From JBCAWW01 sp039024315 (GTDB lineage Bacteria > Bacteroidota > Bacteroidia > J057), in the NCBI GenBank assembly GCA_039024315.1, contig JBCCQN010000073.1, forward strand, positions 1 to 33,941: a stretch of 33,941 nucleotides of DNA, in the 5' to 3' direction. Under the pieces are notes generated by a model that was given only the letters and a program-made list of their open reading frames with translations, made no database searches and had not been told where the DNA came from. Below are positions 8,372-15,934 of the stretch, one piece after another. Each line of letters begins with the position of its first letter. Within the stretch, counting starts at the first letter, position 1. The position numbers and the translations under genes are program-made.

Positions 8372-9118
8372 TTAGTTCTCTGCTCGCCTAATGCCTTGGC
8401 CTCTAGCTTTGACATCAAGATTTTCTGGACCAATGTAAACTACCTGGCTACCGCCGCTGCAATTGGCTACCAGACGATGCTCTACGTTAACTCTAGCCTC
8501 TCCAGATCTATTGGCGCTAACTTCCGCATATTGGGCAAACAGGCCACTAGCGTCCACTTCACTTGAACTTTGTGATACCAGATCCAGATCCTCCGTTTGA
8601 CCCTTGGCCAAGATGTATGAGGAATTATGAGCCCTGATCTTTAGATTTTCGGTAATCGCAAAAAAGCTTGCTTTGCCAGAATTATGAGTTCGGACTTCTA
8701 AAGATGTTTGCTCAAACGTACTATCGCAAATGATCTCCGCGCTATGCGTCGCTTCAAATCCCTTAATGCGAGGGGCATAAACGGTTACATCTAGTTGGGT
8801 AGGTTTACCAAACTCGGGGGTGGTGGTTACGTGCATCCAATCCCCATTAAATAGGTTGTGGCGCATATGTTGAAAGAGATTGGAATCAGTTTTGATTTTG
8901 ACCGCATACTCTTCGGCGGGAAGATAATGTACCACTATGCCATTTCGAGCCGTAAAGCCAGAGAACTTTTCCATTGGAATCGTTTTTTCAATTACTACTC
9001 CATTGCCGTCTTGGGGCACAATTTCCTTGAGGTCTAATCGGACAAAAGTCAGGAAGATAAGCCCACTCACTACCATTAGGATGAGCCCTACCCACAATAT
9101 CTTTATACTAGTTTTCAT
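8372..9118 (-). CDS. DUF2807/GIN-domain envelope protein
   Basis: A 248-aa protein with one N-terminal membrane segment or uncleaved leader (about residues 8-27) and a GIN (DUF2807, putative auto-transporter adhesin head) domain from about 50. Features are FSGFTARNGIVVHYLPAEEY, then repeated beta-helix-like steps ending VVYIGPENLDVKARGQG. GIN domains form right-handed beta-helices on the cell surface or periplasmic side; function is mostly unproven. The ATG overlaps the 3' end of the GntR regulator gene by 11 bp, so both are on one transcript. GIN proteins near GntR and ABC genes recur in Bacteroidota, which hints at an envelope-stress role (inference). Confidence 0.85.
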   Translation of the reverse strand: MKTSIKILWVGLILMVVSGLIFLTFVRLDLKEIVPQDGNGVVIEKTIPMEKFSGFTARNGIVVHYLPAEEYAVKIKTDSNLFQHMRHNLFNGDWMHVTTTPEFGKPTQLDVTVYAPRIKGFEATHSAEIICDSTFEQTSLEVRTHNSGKASFFAITENLKIRAHNSSYILAKGQTEDLDLVSQSSSEVDASGLFAQYAEVSANRSGEARVNVEHRLVANCSGGSQVVYIGPENLDVKARGQGIRRAEN

Positions 9119-9491
9119 GGCTGTTTTGTTTACCGTTGGAACGTTGCTGATAATATGCTTGTAAGTCCTTAAAGCTCATGCCAAGGACATCCATAGTGTG
9201 GAAGACTTCGGGTAAAAATTGGTTGATGAAATCCTCCTTCCGGATCGCACGGGTCTTTTCAAAGGCATCATCCGCGACGAAGTAACCGATACCTCTTTGC
9301 ATATAGATAATCCCTTGATCTTGGAGATAGCTGTAGGTGCGCGCTACCGTATTGGGATTGACTTCAATGGAAGCTGCCATCTCCCGTACTGACAGGATTT
9401 TCTCTCCTGCCTTCCAAGCTTGGGTTAGGACATTCTCACAGATATAATCTGCTATCTGGAGATAGATCCCTTTCTGTTTTCTAAACTCCAT
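9108..9491 (-). CDS. GntR-family transcriptional regulator, YtrA subfamily
   Basis: The 127-aa protein has an N-terminal winged helix (about 8-72: IYLQIADYICENVL, SVREMAASIEVNPNTVARTY and the wing RGIGYFVADD). A short helical tail of about 50 residues follows, too small for a ligand domain; this is the mark of the YtrA subfamily, usually encoded with ABC transporters. It lies 1 bp after the permease gene and overlaps the DUF2807 gene. The inverted repeat at 11140-11165 upstream of the operon is the likely target, giving autorepression. The inducing signal is unknown; cell-wall or envelope stress is the known theme for YtrA relatives. Confidence 0.9.
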   Translation of the reverse strand: MEFRKQKGIYLQIADYICENVLTQAWKAGEKILSVREMAASIEVNPNTVARTYSYLQDQGIIYMQRGIGYFVADDAFEKTRAIRKEDFINQFLPEVFHTMDVLGMSFKDLQAYYQQRSNGKQNSHEN

Positions 9492-9492
9492 T

Positions 9493-10275
9493 TTACTTTT
9501 CTGTTTCTGTCAATCGGAAATAACTCACTACCCAAAAGAAGGGGGCCAAAGTCCACCAAAATATCTGTTGCAGTATAGGCTTCAAGACAAAGTTTACTGT
9601 GTTCATAAAATCAGTCGAATTGCGGTAATCTCCCTTTGGGCTCAAGTCCCAGCCTTCGGTAATACCGATCGTAAGGACACGGGCGTAGCCAGTCGCCAGA
9701 AGAAATAGGAGTAAAGCAAGAGCTCCCAAACTAATCGGAGTGAGTAAAATGGAAAGTCTCCCAAAGAAGAGCGAGCCGGCAATAAAAATAGACTGCAAGA
9801 CTAGGTAAAGTCTGAGGATCAGAAGGGTGTCCCCGCCAAACCACTCGAAATGAGTGAGGGGAAGCTCCCAAACACTATGGGTAATAGCGCCTATAATAAT
9901 AGTTGACAATCCGTAGAGTAACCAAATGAATAGGGTAAATACTCCACTGGTGAGAATGAAGCGACTGAGCCATTTCTCTAGTTGAGAGGCTGGTATCATC
10001 AAAAAGCTGATGCCGCGCTCTTTTTGGTGGAGCTCGTAAAAAGAGAAGCTGCTAAATACAAAACCTCCCAGCATAAGGATGATGCCAAAGGTCTCATTGT
10101 GGTGAATACGAGTGCCGCCATCCTGATTTAGGAAATCACTCACTTGCGCAAAGTATTCGATTATGATATAGCCGATAGCGGCTAGGCTAGCGTAAAGAAC
10201 GGGTTTGTAAAACTTCTGGAGGTCATTGCGTAAAAGCAAACCCAAGCGTGCTGGAGACAATTGTAGATTTTTCAT
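9493..10275 (-). CDS. ABC transporter permease-like membrane protein
   Basis: A 260-aa hydrophobic protein with about six membrane segments (near 27-46, 66-82, 108-132, 148-168, 175-195 and 232-250). It has no recognised signature beyond topology. Its ATG overlaps the stop of the ATP-binding gene by 4 bp (ATGA) and the GntR gene follows after 1 bp, so it is best read as the membrane partner of that ATPase, like the permeases of ytr-type operons. The transported substrate is not evident. Confidence 0.8.
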   Translation of the reverse strand: MKNLQLSPARLGLLLRNDLQKFYKPVLYASLAAIGYIIIEYFAQVSDFLNQDGGTRIHHNETFGIILMLGGFVFSSFSFYELHQKERGISFLMIPASQLEKWLSRFILTSGVFTLFIWLLYGLSTIIIGAITHSVWELPLTHFEWFGGDTLLILRLYLVLQSIFIAGSLFFGRLSILLTPISLGALALLLFLLATGYARVLTIGITEGWDLSPKGDYRNSTDFMNTVNFVLKPILQQIFWWTLAPFFWVVSYFRLTETEK

Positions 10276-11126
10276 GATTGTGGGATGCTTTGAGTAAATA
10301 ATGAGCTTATACGCTCTGGAGATTGAATCACAGCATTAAACAATAACTCAATGTCCACGACCGTCTCTTCGCCAAACTGATTTTTATTCATCGCGAGATA
10401 ACCACCTGGGACTCGCTCGGCATGTAATACACCCTCTGGCTCTTTGGCCTGCTGGTAAAGTTCAAAGCTTAAGCGTTCTGCAATCACTTGCTGACTCTGG
10501 TTGAACAAAATTTTACCTTGGTCAAGGATGATAATCGGGTCCATCAAATTGCTGAGATCACGCACTTGGTGAGTAGAGATTAGATAGATTTGATCATCGT
10601 CAATCGAGCCCGCCAATAACTTTCTGAACTGACTCTTAGAAGGGATATCTAATCCGTTTGTGGGTTCATCGAAGATGAGCAACTTACAATTGGTCGCCAT
10701 CGCAAACGATAAAAGAACCTTCTTTTTTTGACCTAGTGAGAGTGTGTTTAAGCGTGCTGAAGGCTCTAATTGGAAGGTGTCTAAGTATTTAATAAAGTCA
10801 ACCTCACTAAACCTAGGATAAAAAGGGGCACTACGCTTTTGGAAACTGGCAATACTTAAACTGGGAAGAACAAATTCTTCGGGAACGAAAAACAATTCTT
10901 GCAAAAAGGAGGCTTGCCTTTTCTCTGGTTCATGATTCATGACATTTACTTGTCCGTTTTGGGCAAACAACAAGCCTGACATGATCTTCAACAAGGAGGT
11001 TTTGCCGGCACCATTTCGGCCCAGTAAACCATAAATGTTACCTGCTGCAAGCTCCAGATCTAGCCCTGAGAAGAGAGACTTTTTCTGGCGTCGGTAGGTA
11101 AATTGGAGATCTTTGATTTGAATCAT
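10272..11126 (-). CDS. ABC transporter ATP-binding protein
   Basis: The 284-aa ATPase has Walker A GRNGAGKT (36-43), a slightly degenerate signature LSLGQ (129-133, normally LSGGQ), Walker B LLIFDEP with catalytic Glu154, and switch His186 in STHQ. The C-terminal extension (about 215-284) is typical of ATPases paired with multi-spanning exporters. It is the first gene of the operon, directly behind the operator and promoter at 11140-11197, and overlaps the permease gene by 4 bp. YtrB-like by context; substrate unknown. Confidence 0.93.
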   Translation of the reverse strand: MIQIKDLQFTYRRQKKSLFSGLDLELAAGNIYGLLGRNGAGKTSLLKIMSGLLFAQNGQVNVMNHEPEKRQASFLQELFFVPEEFVLPSLSIASFQKRSAPFYPRFSEVDFIKYLDTFQLEPSARLNTLSLGQKKKVLLSFAMATNCKLLIFDEPTNGLDIPSKSQFRKLLAGSIDDDQIYLISTHQVRDLSNLMDPIIILDQGKILFNQSQQVIAERLSFELYQQAKEPEGVLHAERVPGGYLAMNKNQFGEETVVDIELLFNAVIQSPERISSLFTQSIPQS

Positions 11127-11139
11127 AGTGCTGATTTAT

Positions 11140-11165
11140 TAGTGTACTATTTAAGTAGTACACTA
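11140..11165. promoter_or_regulatory. Probable YtrA-type operator (perfect inverted repeat)
   Basis: TAGTGTACTA at 11140-11149 and its exact complement TAGTACACTA at 11156-11165 flank a 6-nt TTTAAG spacer. Read differently, it is AGTGTA, 12 nt, TACACT, nearly the site described for Bacillus YtrA (AGTGTA, 13 bp, TACACT; recalled, not looked up). It covers the expected transcription start of the operon encoding a YtrA-type regulator, so autorepression is the simplest reading. Confidence 0.8.
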
Positions 11166-11197
11166 CAACACTACGATTGGTTTCCCTTTTTTCCAAA
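11166..11197 (-). promoter_or_regulatory. Promoter of the ABC/GntR operon
   Basis: On the minus strand TTTG (11197-11194) is followed after 20 nt by TAGTGTTG (11173-11166), one mismatch from TAnnTTTG. The start would be near 11160, inside the inverted repeat, 35 nt before the ATPase ATG. Confidence 0.55.
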
Positions 11198-11238
11198 TTT
11201 TTGCGATACTTTTTTATCCCATGGCGCTACTTTAATCA

Positions 11239-11269
11239 TTGCAAGGCGGCTAGTTTCGCTTTAATTTTG
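11239..11269 (+). promoter_or_regulatory. Promoter of the M28 peptidase gene
   Basis: TTG at 11239-11241, a 20-nt spacer and TAATTTTG at 11262-11269 match the Bacteroidota consensus exactly in the -7 box. Transcription would begin around 11275, about 20 nt ahead of the ATG at 11296. Confidence 0.6.
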
Positions 11270-11295
11270 TCTAAACTCGATAAACCCCTTTTTCA

Positions 11296-12522
11296 ATGAA
11301 ATTGCATACGTATATTTTTATTGCGCTCATTTTCAGTTCTTTGGGACTTGCTGCGCAGAACGATCAACTCGATCAAGTCCAAATGGACGTTGCCTATCTG
11401 GCCTCTGACTTATTAGAAGGCCGAGAGACCGGTAAGGCGGGAGAAATGTTGGCTGCTCAATATTTAGCTAAGCGATTTAAGGAGCTCGGTCTAAGTCCTA
11501 AAGGCACGGATGGCTACTTTCAAACCTTTGAAGCTTCCCTAAGCAACAATCCTCACGCCAAGGCTGGTACGGGTGAAAAAAGGGAAGGCCGCAATGTGGT
11601 CGGCTTTCGCGACAATGGGGCGGAAAAGACCATCGTCATTGGCGCTCACTATGACCATATTGGCTACGGTAGCTTTGGTTCTCGCTACAATGGCGAGCCT
11701 GCCATCCACAATGGGGCGGACGACAATGCCAGCGGAGTGGCCATGATTTTACAATTGGCTGAGCTCACTGCCAAAATGGAAAACCCAGCCTACAACTTCC
11801 TCTTTATCGGATTTTCGGGCGAGGAAATGGGGCTTTATGGCTCCAAGCACTTTTGTGCTGAGCCTACCATTGAACTTTCCACGGTCAACTGTATGCTCAA
11901 TCTAGATATGGTCGGTCGCCTAAATGAAGAAAAAGTACTGGTCATCAATGGGGTGGGTACTTCCCCTGCGTGGAACGCAATGTTGGAAGAGATTGATGTG
12001 CACGATATTGACATCACCACTACTGAATCTGGGATTGGTGCTTCTGATCATACTTCATTCTATCTTCAAGATCTGCCGGCAGTACATTTCTTTACTGGTC
12101 AGCATCAGGATTATCACAAGCCGATAGATGATAGTCATTTGATCAATTATCAAGGTATGTTAGAGGTAACCGACTTCATTATGGCCCTCATCTCTCAAAT
12201 CAATGAGGCAGAGGCGATGGAGTTTTCTAAGACCAATGATGAGTCAGAGCGGCAAGTAGCGCGCTTCAAAGTCAGCCTAGGCGTCATGCCTGATTATACC
12301 TATCAGGATGGGGATGGAATGCGTATTGATGCGGTTCTCGATGGCCGACCTGCCATCGAAGCAGGGGTAGAGGATGGGGATGTGGTAACCAAACTTGGGG
12401 ACATCGAAGTCACAGATATCTACACCTACATGGAAGCCCTCAGTCAATTTGACGAGGGCGATGAAGCTAAGCTTGAAGTTAGGCGCGGCAAAAAAACAGT
12501 CAAACTCAAAGTAACTTTTTAG
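11296..12522 (+). CDS. Secreted M28 zinc aminopeptidase with C-terminal PDZ domain
   Basis: A 408-aa protein with signal peptide (residues 1-20, LGLAAQ) and an M28 core carrying the di-zinc ligands: His118 in GAHYDHIG, Asp142 in GADDNASG, Glu176/177 in FSGEEMGL (base and ligand), Asp204 in NLDMVGRL, and His274. A PDZ domain follows (about 325-408: AVLDGRPAIEAGVEDGDVV). The enzyme probably trims peptides in the periplasm or outside the cell, with PDZ recognising substrate or partner. It has its own promoter and overlaps the convergent acetyltransferase gene by 4 bp at the stops. Confidence 0.93.
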   Translation: MKLHTYIFIALIFSSLGLAAQNDQLDQVQMDVAYLASDLLEGRETGKAGEMLAAQYLAKRFKELGLSPKGTDGYFQTFEASLSNNPHAKAGTGEKREGRNVVGFRDNGAEKTIVIGAHYDHIGYGSFGSRYNGEPAIHNGADDNASGVAMILQLAELTAKMENPAYNFLFIGFSGEEMGLYGSKHFCAEPTIELSTVNCMLNLDMVGRLNEEKVLVINGVGTSPAWNAMLEEIDVHDIDITTTESGIGASDHTSFYLQDLPAVHFFTGQHQDYHKPIDDSHLINYQGMLEVTDFIMALISQINEAEAMEFSKTNDESERQVARFKVSLGVMPDYTYQDGDGMRIDAVLDGRPAIEAGVEDGDVVTKLGDIEVTDIYTYMEALSQFDEGDEAKLEVRRGKKTVKLKVTF

Positions 12523-12965
12523 CAAGCTGGATAAGTCGTGAAATTTATCTTTGCCAGGGCATGATCTACTCTCGGTAGGGCGGCAAAGCCATACTGAGAG
12601 TAGAGCCCATGCGCATCTTCTGTAAAAAGTAACCATCTCTTGAGGGACTGCATTTTGGGGTGTGCAAGCATGCTTTCCACTAGCCATTTTCCTAAGCCCT
12701 TTCCTCTTTGTTCTGGTAGGATAAATACATCTCCTACATAAGCAAAGGTCGTATAGTCTGTAATTAGTCGAGCGAAACCTACTTGCTTGTCCCTACGATA
12801 AACTCCAAAACAGAGGGAGTGGGGAATATAGGCCTGCACCGTCTCCAAAGGGATATGTTTTGACCAATAAGACTCTTCGCTAAGGAAGCGATGAATCATC
12901 TTTACATCTAATTTGCTTTGCGCTGTGGAGATGCTGAAATCTCCTTTTGTGACTTCAAAAGGCAT
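12519..12965 (-). CDS. GNAT-family N-acetyltransferase
   Basis: The 148-aa protein shows the GNAT fold: a central strand YVGDVFILPEQRG leading into the acetyl-CoA loop QRGKGLG (86-92), and the closing motif HGLYSQYGF. Relatives acetylate small molecules or protein N-termini; the acceptor is unknown. It starts 10 bp after the decarboxylase gene on the same strand, so it is probably co-transcribed with it, and acetylation of the amine product is a possible link (inference). Confidence 0.9.
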   Translation of the reverse strand: MPFEVTKGDFSISTAQSKLDVKMIHRFLSEESYWSKHIPLETVQAYIPHSLCFGVYRRDKQVGFARLITDYTTFAYVGDVFILPEQRGKGLGKWLVESMLAHPKMQSLKRWLLFTEDAHGLYSQYGFAALPRVDHALAKINFTTYPAC

Positions 12966-12975
12966 GATCGCTGGT

Positions 12976-14346
12976 TTATAAGGCCGCTACCAAGGCTGCT
13001 TTGATGATCGCTAAATCTTCTGTCCTAGTACGCCAGTTAGAAAAAGCCGCTCGAATACAGATTTGATTTTGATATTCAGAAGCAGTGAGGAAAACTTGCC
13101 CCGCCATGGTCAGGCGTTTTAGGTATTGATGGGTGTCCTGTCCCTTGGCCAGAGCAAAGCAAACTACATTAAATCGGACCTCAGCTAAGAGTTCAAAGGC
13201 TGGGTGATGATCGATCCAAAAGCCTAATTCACTGGCTAATTGAGCATTGCGTTCGACGATTTCTTGAAAACCTACTTTCCCATAGGCTTTGAGGCTAAAC
13301 CAAGTCGGCAGGGCTCGAAAGCGGCGAGAATTTTCAGGCGTCAGGTGCACAAAAGGAATTTGAGCGGAAGCAACATCTAAATATCGCGCGCCGCTATTTT
13401 GAAAAACTGATTTTTGCAAGTCTGTATGCTTACTTAGCTGAATGGCCGCATCATAAGGGACATTGAGCATTTTGTGGAGATCGATGGTGATACTATCTGC
13501 GGCGTTCCAGCCTGCGACCCAATGTTGATAAAGAGGGCTACAAGCCGCAAAGCCCCCAAAAGCCGCATCAATGTGTAGCCAAAAAGGAAATTCCTCTTTG
13601 AGCGCGGCGATAGCGACGAAATCATCATAATCCACCGTATTGACAGTACCTGCATTAGCCACTAGGATGGCGGGGGTGCCATTGAGGCTTTCTAGTTTTT
13701 GTTTGAGGGCTTGGATGTCTATGGCTTCTCTGTTGGGGAGAGAGGGGAGCTGCTCCATCGCAGAACGCCCAACTCCCAACATCGAAAGTGCTTTATATAT
13801 GCTGCTGTGGGCCTTGGCACTCAATACAGTTGGGCGTTCGGCGAAGCCGTCCATCGCAATATCTCTCCCTTGTTGTAAACCCCACCATTGGCGAGCGATA
13901 GCCAAACCTACAAAACTGGACATGGTAGCCCCACTGACAAAAGTTCCTTGGAAAAGTTCATCTAAGCCAAACAACTCTTTGAGCATATTGATGGCTTCGT
14001 ACTCGACTTCATTGGCCGCACTGTCTCCAGCACTGGCCACATTTTGATCAAAGACACTCGTAAGCCAATCGCCCATCAAGGCGGCGGGCGTGGTACCTCC
14101 AGTTACATAGCCCAAATAACGACTAGCAGAACTACCAGAAAGGTGTTGCTGATAGTGATTTTGAAAAGTGTGTAAGGCTGCTCTGCCACCAGCCCCGTGA
14201 TTGGGCAAAGGGGCAAAATGCGCCTGTTGATAATAAAGACCGGGGGGACGCTGCTCTAAGCCGGACAAATAATTTAGGGCGGCGTTGAGGGTTTCTTTGA
14301 GCAGCTCTTCCCAATGCTCTAAATCACGATAGAGTACGCTATCCAT
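12976..14346 (-). CDS. PLP-dependent group II amino acid decarboxylase
   Basis: This 456-aa enzyme belongs to the group II decarboxylases (aromatic amino acid, tryptophan, glutamate and diaminobutyrate types). Visible are the N-terminal PPGLYYQQAHFAPLPNH, ring-stacking His180 in AKAHSSIYKA, cofactor Asp260 in HIDAAFGGF, and the Schiff-base Lys292 in DLHKMLNVPYDAA. It turns an L-amino acid into the amine plus CO2 in the cytoplasm. The substrate cannot be fixed, but the aromatic/diaminobutyrate branch seems likelier than glutamate. Its neighbours are a GNAT gene downstream and a divergent MocR regulator whose start lies about 80 bp away. Confidence 0.92.
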   Translation of the reverse strand: MDSVLYRDLEHWEELLKETLNAALNYLSGLEQRPPGLYYQQAHFAPLPNHGAGGRAALHTFQNHYQQHLSGSSASRYLGYVTGGTTPAALMGDWLTSVFDQNVASAGDSAANEVEYEAINMLKELFGLDELFQGTFVSGATMSSFVGLAIARQWWGLQQGRDIAMDGFAERPTVLSAKAHSSIYKALSMLGVGRSAMEQLPSLPNREAIDIQALKQKLESLNGTPAILVANAGTVNTVDYDDFVAIAALKEEFPFWLHIDAAFGGFAACSPLYQHWVAGWNAADSITIDLHKMLNVPYDAAIQLSKHTDLQKSVFQNSGARYLDVASAQIPFVHLTPENSRRFRALPTWFSLKAYGKVGFQEIVERNAQLASELGFWIDHHPAFELLAEVRFNVVCFALAKGQDTHQYLKRLTMAGQVFLTASEYQNQICIRAAFSNWRTRTEDLAIIKAALVAAL

Positions 14347-14351
14347 AGTAC

Positions 14352-14384
14352 TTGTTTTGACAAAGGTGATAAATACTAGACTTG
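14352..14384 (+). promoter_or_regulatory. Candidate promoter for the MocR regulator gene
   Basis: TTG (14352-14354) or TTTTG (14355-14359) followed by TAGACTTG at 14377-14384, one mismatch from TAnnTTTG, gives spacers of 22 or 17 nt. This puts transcription near 14395 and supports the ATG at 14429 as the true start. Confidence 0.35.
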
Positions 14385-14428
14385 AAAAACAGATGCAGTT
14401 TTGTGATTTTTGGGCATATCAGATTGTG

Positions 14429-15859
14429 ATGAAAGCGCATCTTTACCAAAATTTAGCAGCTGAGCTCGAACAGCAGATCCTCAAGGGAGTCATGTTAGTC
14501 GGAGACAAATTGCCAAGCGTTCGGCGATTGAGCCGTGAAAAAGCCCTCAGCCCTTCAACCGTATTTCAAGCGTATTATCAGTTGGAAGCCAAAGGATTGG
14601 TGGAGGCTAGAGCCAGAAGTGGCTATTATGTGGCATATCGTTCCGCGCAGCGGTCCCCCCTCGAAAACCCCCAAAAACTCCCTCAGCCGGACATTCAGCA
14701 GCTTGATACCAAGGCGATGATCAAACGAATCGACGGGATTAGGGATAGAGCTGAGATGCAACAGTTGTCAATGGCGATCCCAGCAGCTGAATATTTACCC
14801 CTAGCTCGTTTGAACAAATGCATGAAAGATGCCCTACGAGAAAAGGGGACGGAAAGTCTCCAGTATGCACCTCCGGCTGGATTTTTGCACTTGCGCCGGT
14901 TCATTTGTGCGCAATTACTGGCTTGGTGGCCAGAAGGAGATCCCGATCAGTTGATGGTCACTCAAGGGGCCATGGAAGGACTAAGTATTTGTTTACGAAC
15001 GATTTGTAAAAGAGGAGATATCATCGCGATGGATGAACTGACCTATTTCGGTATCCATCAATTAGTAGAAAACTTGGGCTTGCAGGTCGTCCCTATCCCT
15101 CAAGAAGGGGACACTGGCATCAATCTCCACTATCTAGAACAGGTACTAAACCTTTTTGCCATCAAGGCCTGCTTGTTTGTCCCCAGCTTTCATAATCCTA
15201 CTGGTAACAGTATGCCGGAGTCGAAAAAGCAAGCCTTGGTCGCATTGATAAGTCGTCGTCGTATCCCCTTGATCGAAGATGATGTCTATGGGGAGCTTTT
15301 TTTTGATAAGAAACGTCCTCTGCCTTGCAAGCATTTTGATAAAGAAGGTTGGGTACTCTATTGTAGTTCCTTTTCCAAGACGCTGGCCCCTGGCTATAGA
15401 GTGGGTTACTGTATGGGAGGCCGCTTTCATGAAGAGCTGCTCTGGGAAAAACGGATCAGTTCGCATTCAAGTAGCAGTCTCCCGCAATTGTGTTTAGCAA
15501 GATTTTTAGAGATTGGACGTTATCAAGCGCATTTAGCTAAGCTTCGAGCTAGCTTACATACCAATATGCTCAAGTACGCTCAATTGTTTATGGATGCGTT
15601 TCCGGAAGAGGTGCGATTTTGCAGTCCTAAGGGGGGGATGGTTTTTTGGTTGCAGATGCCCAAAGGAGCGGAGGCAAGGATCCTATTTGGGCAAGCCCAG
15701 GCTAAGGGTATCATCATCAGTCCCGGAGGTATATTTGCCAGTAAACCCGGCTTTGAACATTGCTTCCGTTTGAGTTTTGCAAGCCCTCTAACCAAAAATA
15801 TAGAAAAATCCATATATTATGTTGGCGATCTTACCCAAAAGCTCTTGAAATTGAACTGA
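14429..15859 (+). CDS. MocR-type regulator: GntR winged helix fused to class I aminotransferase-like domain
   Basis: With the ATG at 14429 the protein has 476 aa. The first ATG-less extension back to 14357 begins with TTG, and 14393 is a second possible ATG; 14429 is preferred because the HTH domain begins right after it. Residues 5-70 form a GntR winged helix (LPSVRRLSREKALSPSTVFQ). The rest is a fold-type I aminotransferase domain with Asn256 in FHNPTGN, Asp284 in IEDDVYGE and the PLP Lys317 in SSFSKTLAPGYR. MocR proteins sense PLP-linked ligands and often control a divergent gene, here the PLP decarboxylase operon. Confidence 0.92.
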   Translation: MKAHLYQNLAAELEQQILKGVMLVGDKLPSVRRLSREKALSPSTVFQAYYQLEAKGLVEARARSGYYVAYRSAQRSPLENPQKLPQPDIQQLDTKAMIKRIDGIRDRAEMQQLSMAIPAAEYLPLARLNKCMKDALREKGTESLQYAPPAGFLHLRRFICAQLLAWWPEGDPDQLMVTQGAMEGLSICLRTICKRGDIIAMDELTYFGIHQLVENLGLQVVPIPQEGDTGINLHYLEQVLNLFAIKACLFVPSFHNPTGNSMPESKKQALVALISRRRIPLIEDDVYGELFFDKKRPLPCKHFDKEGWVLYCSSFSKTLAPGYRVGYCMGGRFHEELLWEKRISSHSSSSLPQLCLARFLEIGRYQAHLAKLRASLHTNMLKYAQLFMDAFPEEVRFCSPKGGMVFWLQMPKGAEARILFGQAQAKGIIISPGGIFASKPGFEHCFRLSFASPLTKNIEKSIYYVGDLTQKLLKLN

Positions 15860-15934
15860 TTCTAGTCTCGAAAATTTAATGCCGTAGAATCTTCGAATTT
15901 GGTATATTGTTGCTGTAGCTAAAGTTTTGTAGGT

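Noticed and set aside
15898..15929. TTTG-N20-AAGTTTTG as a promoter of the histidine kinase gene.
   Set aside because: The -7 box has a mismatch at its key T and lies only 5 bp from the ATG, which would require a leaderless transcript; support is too weak to list.
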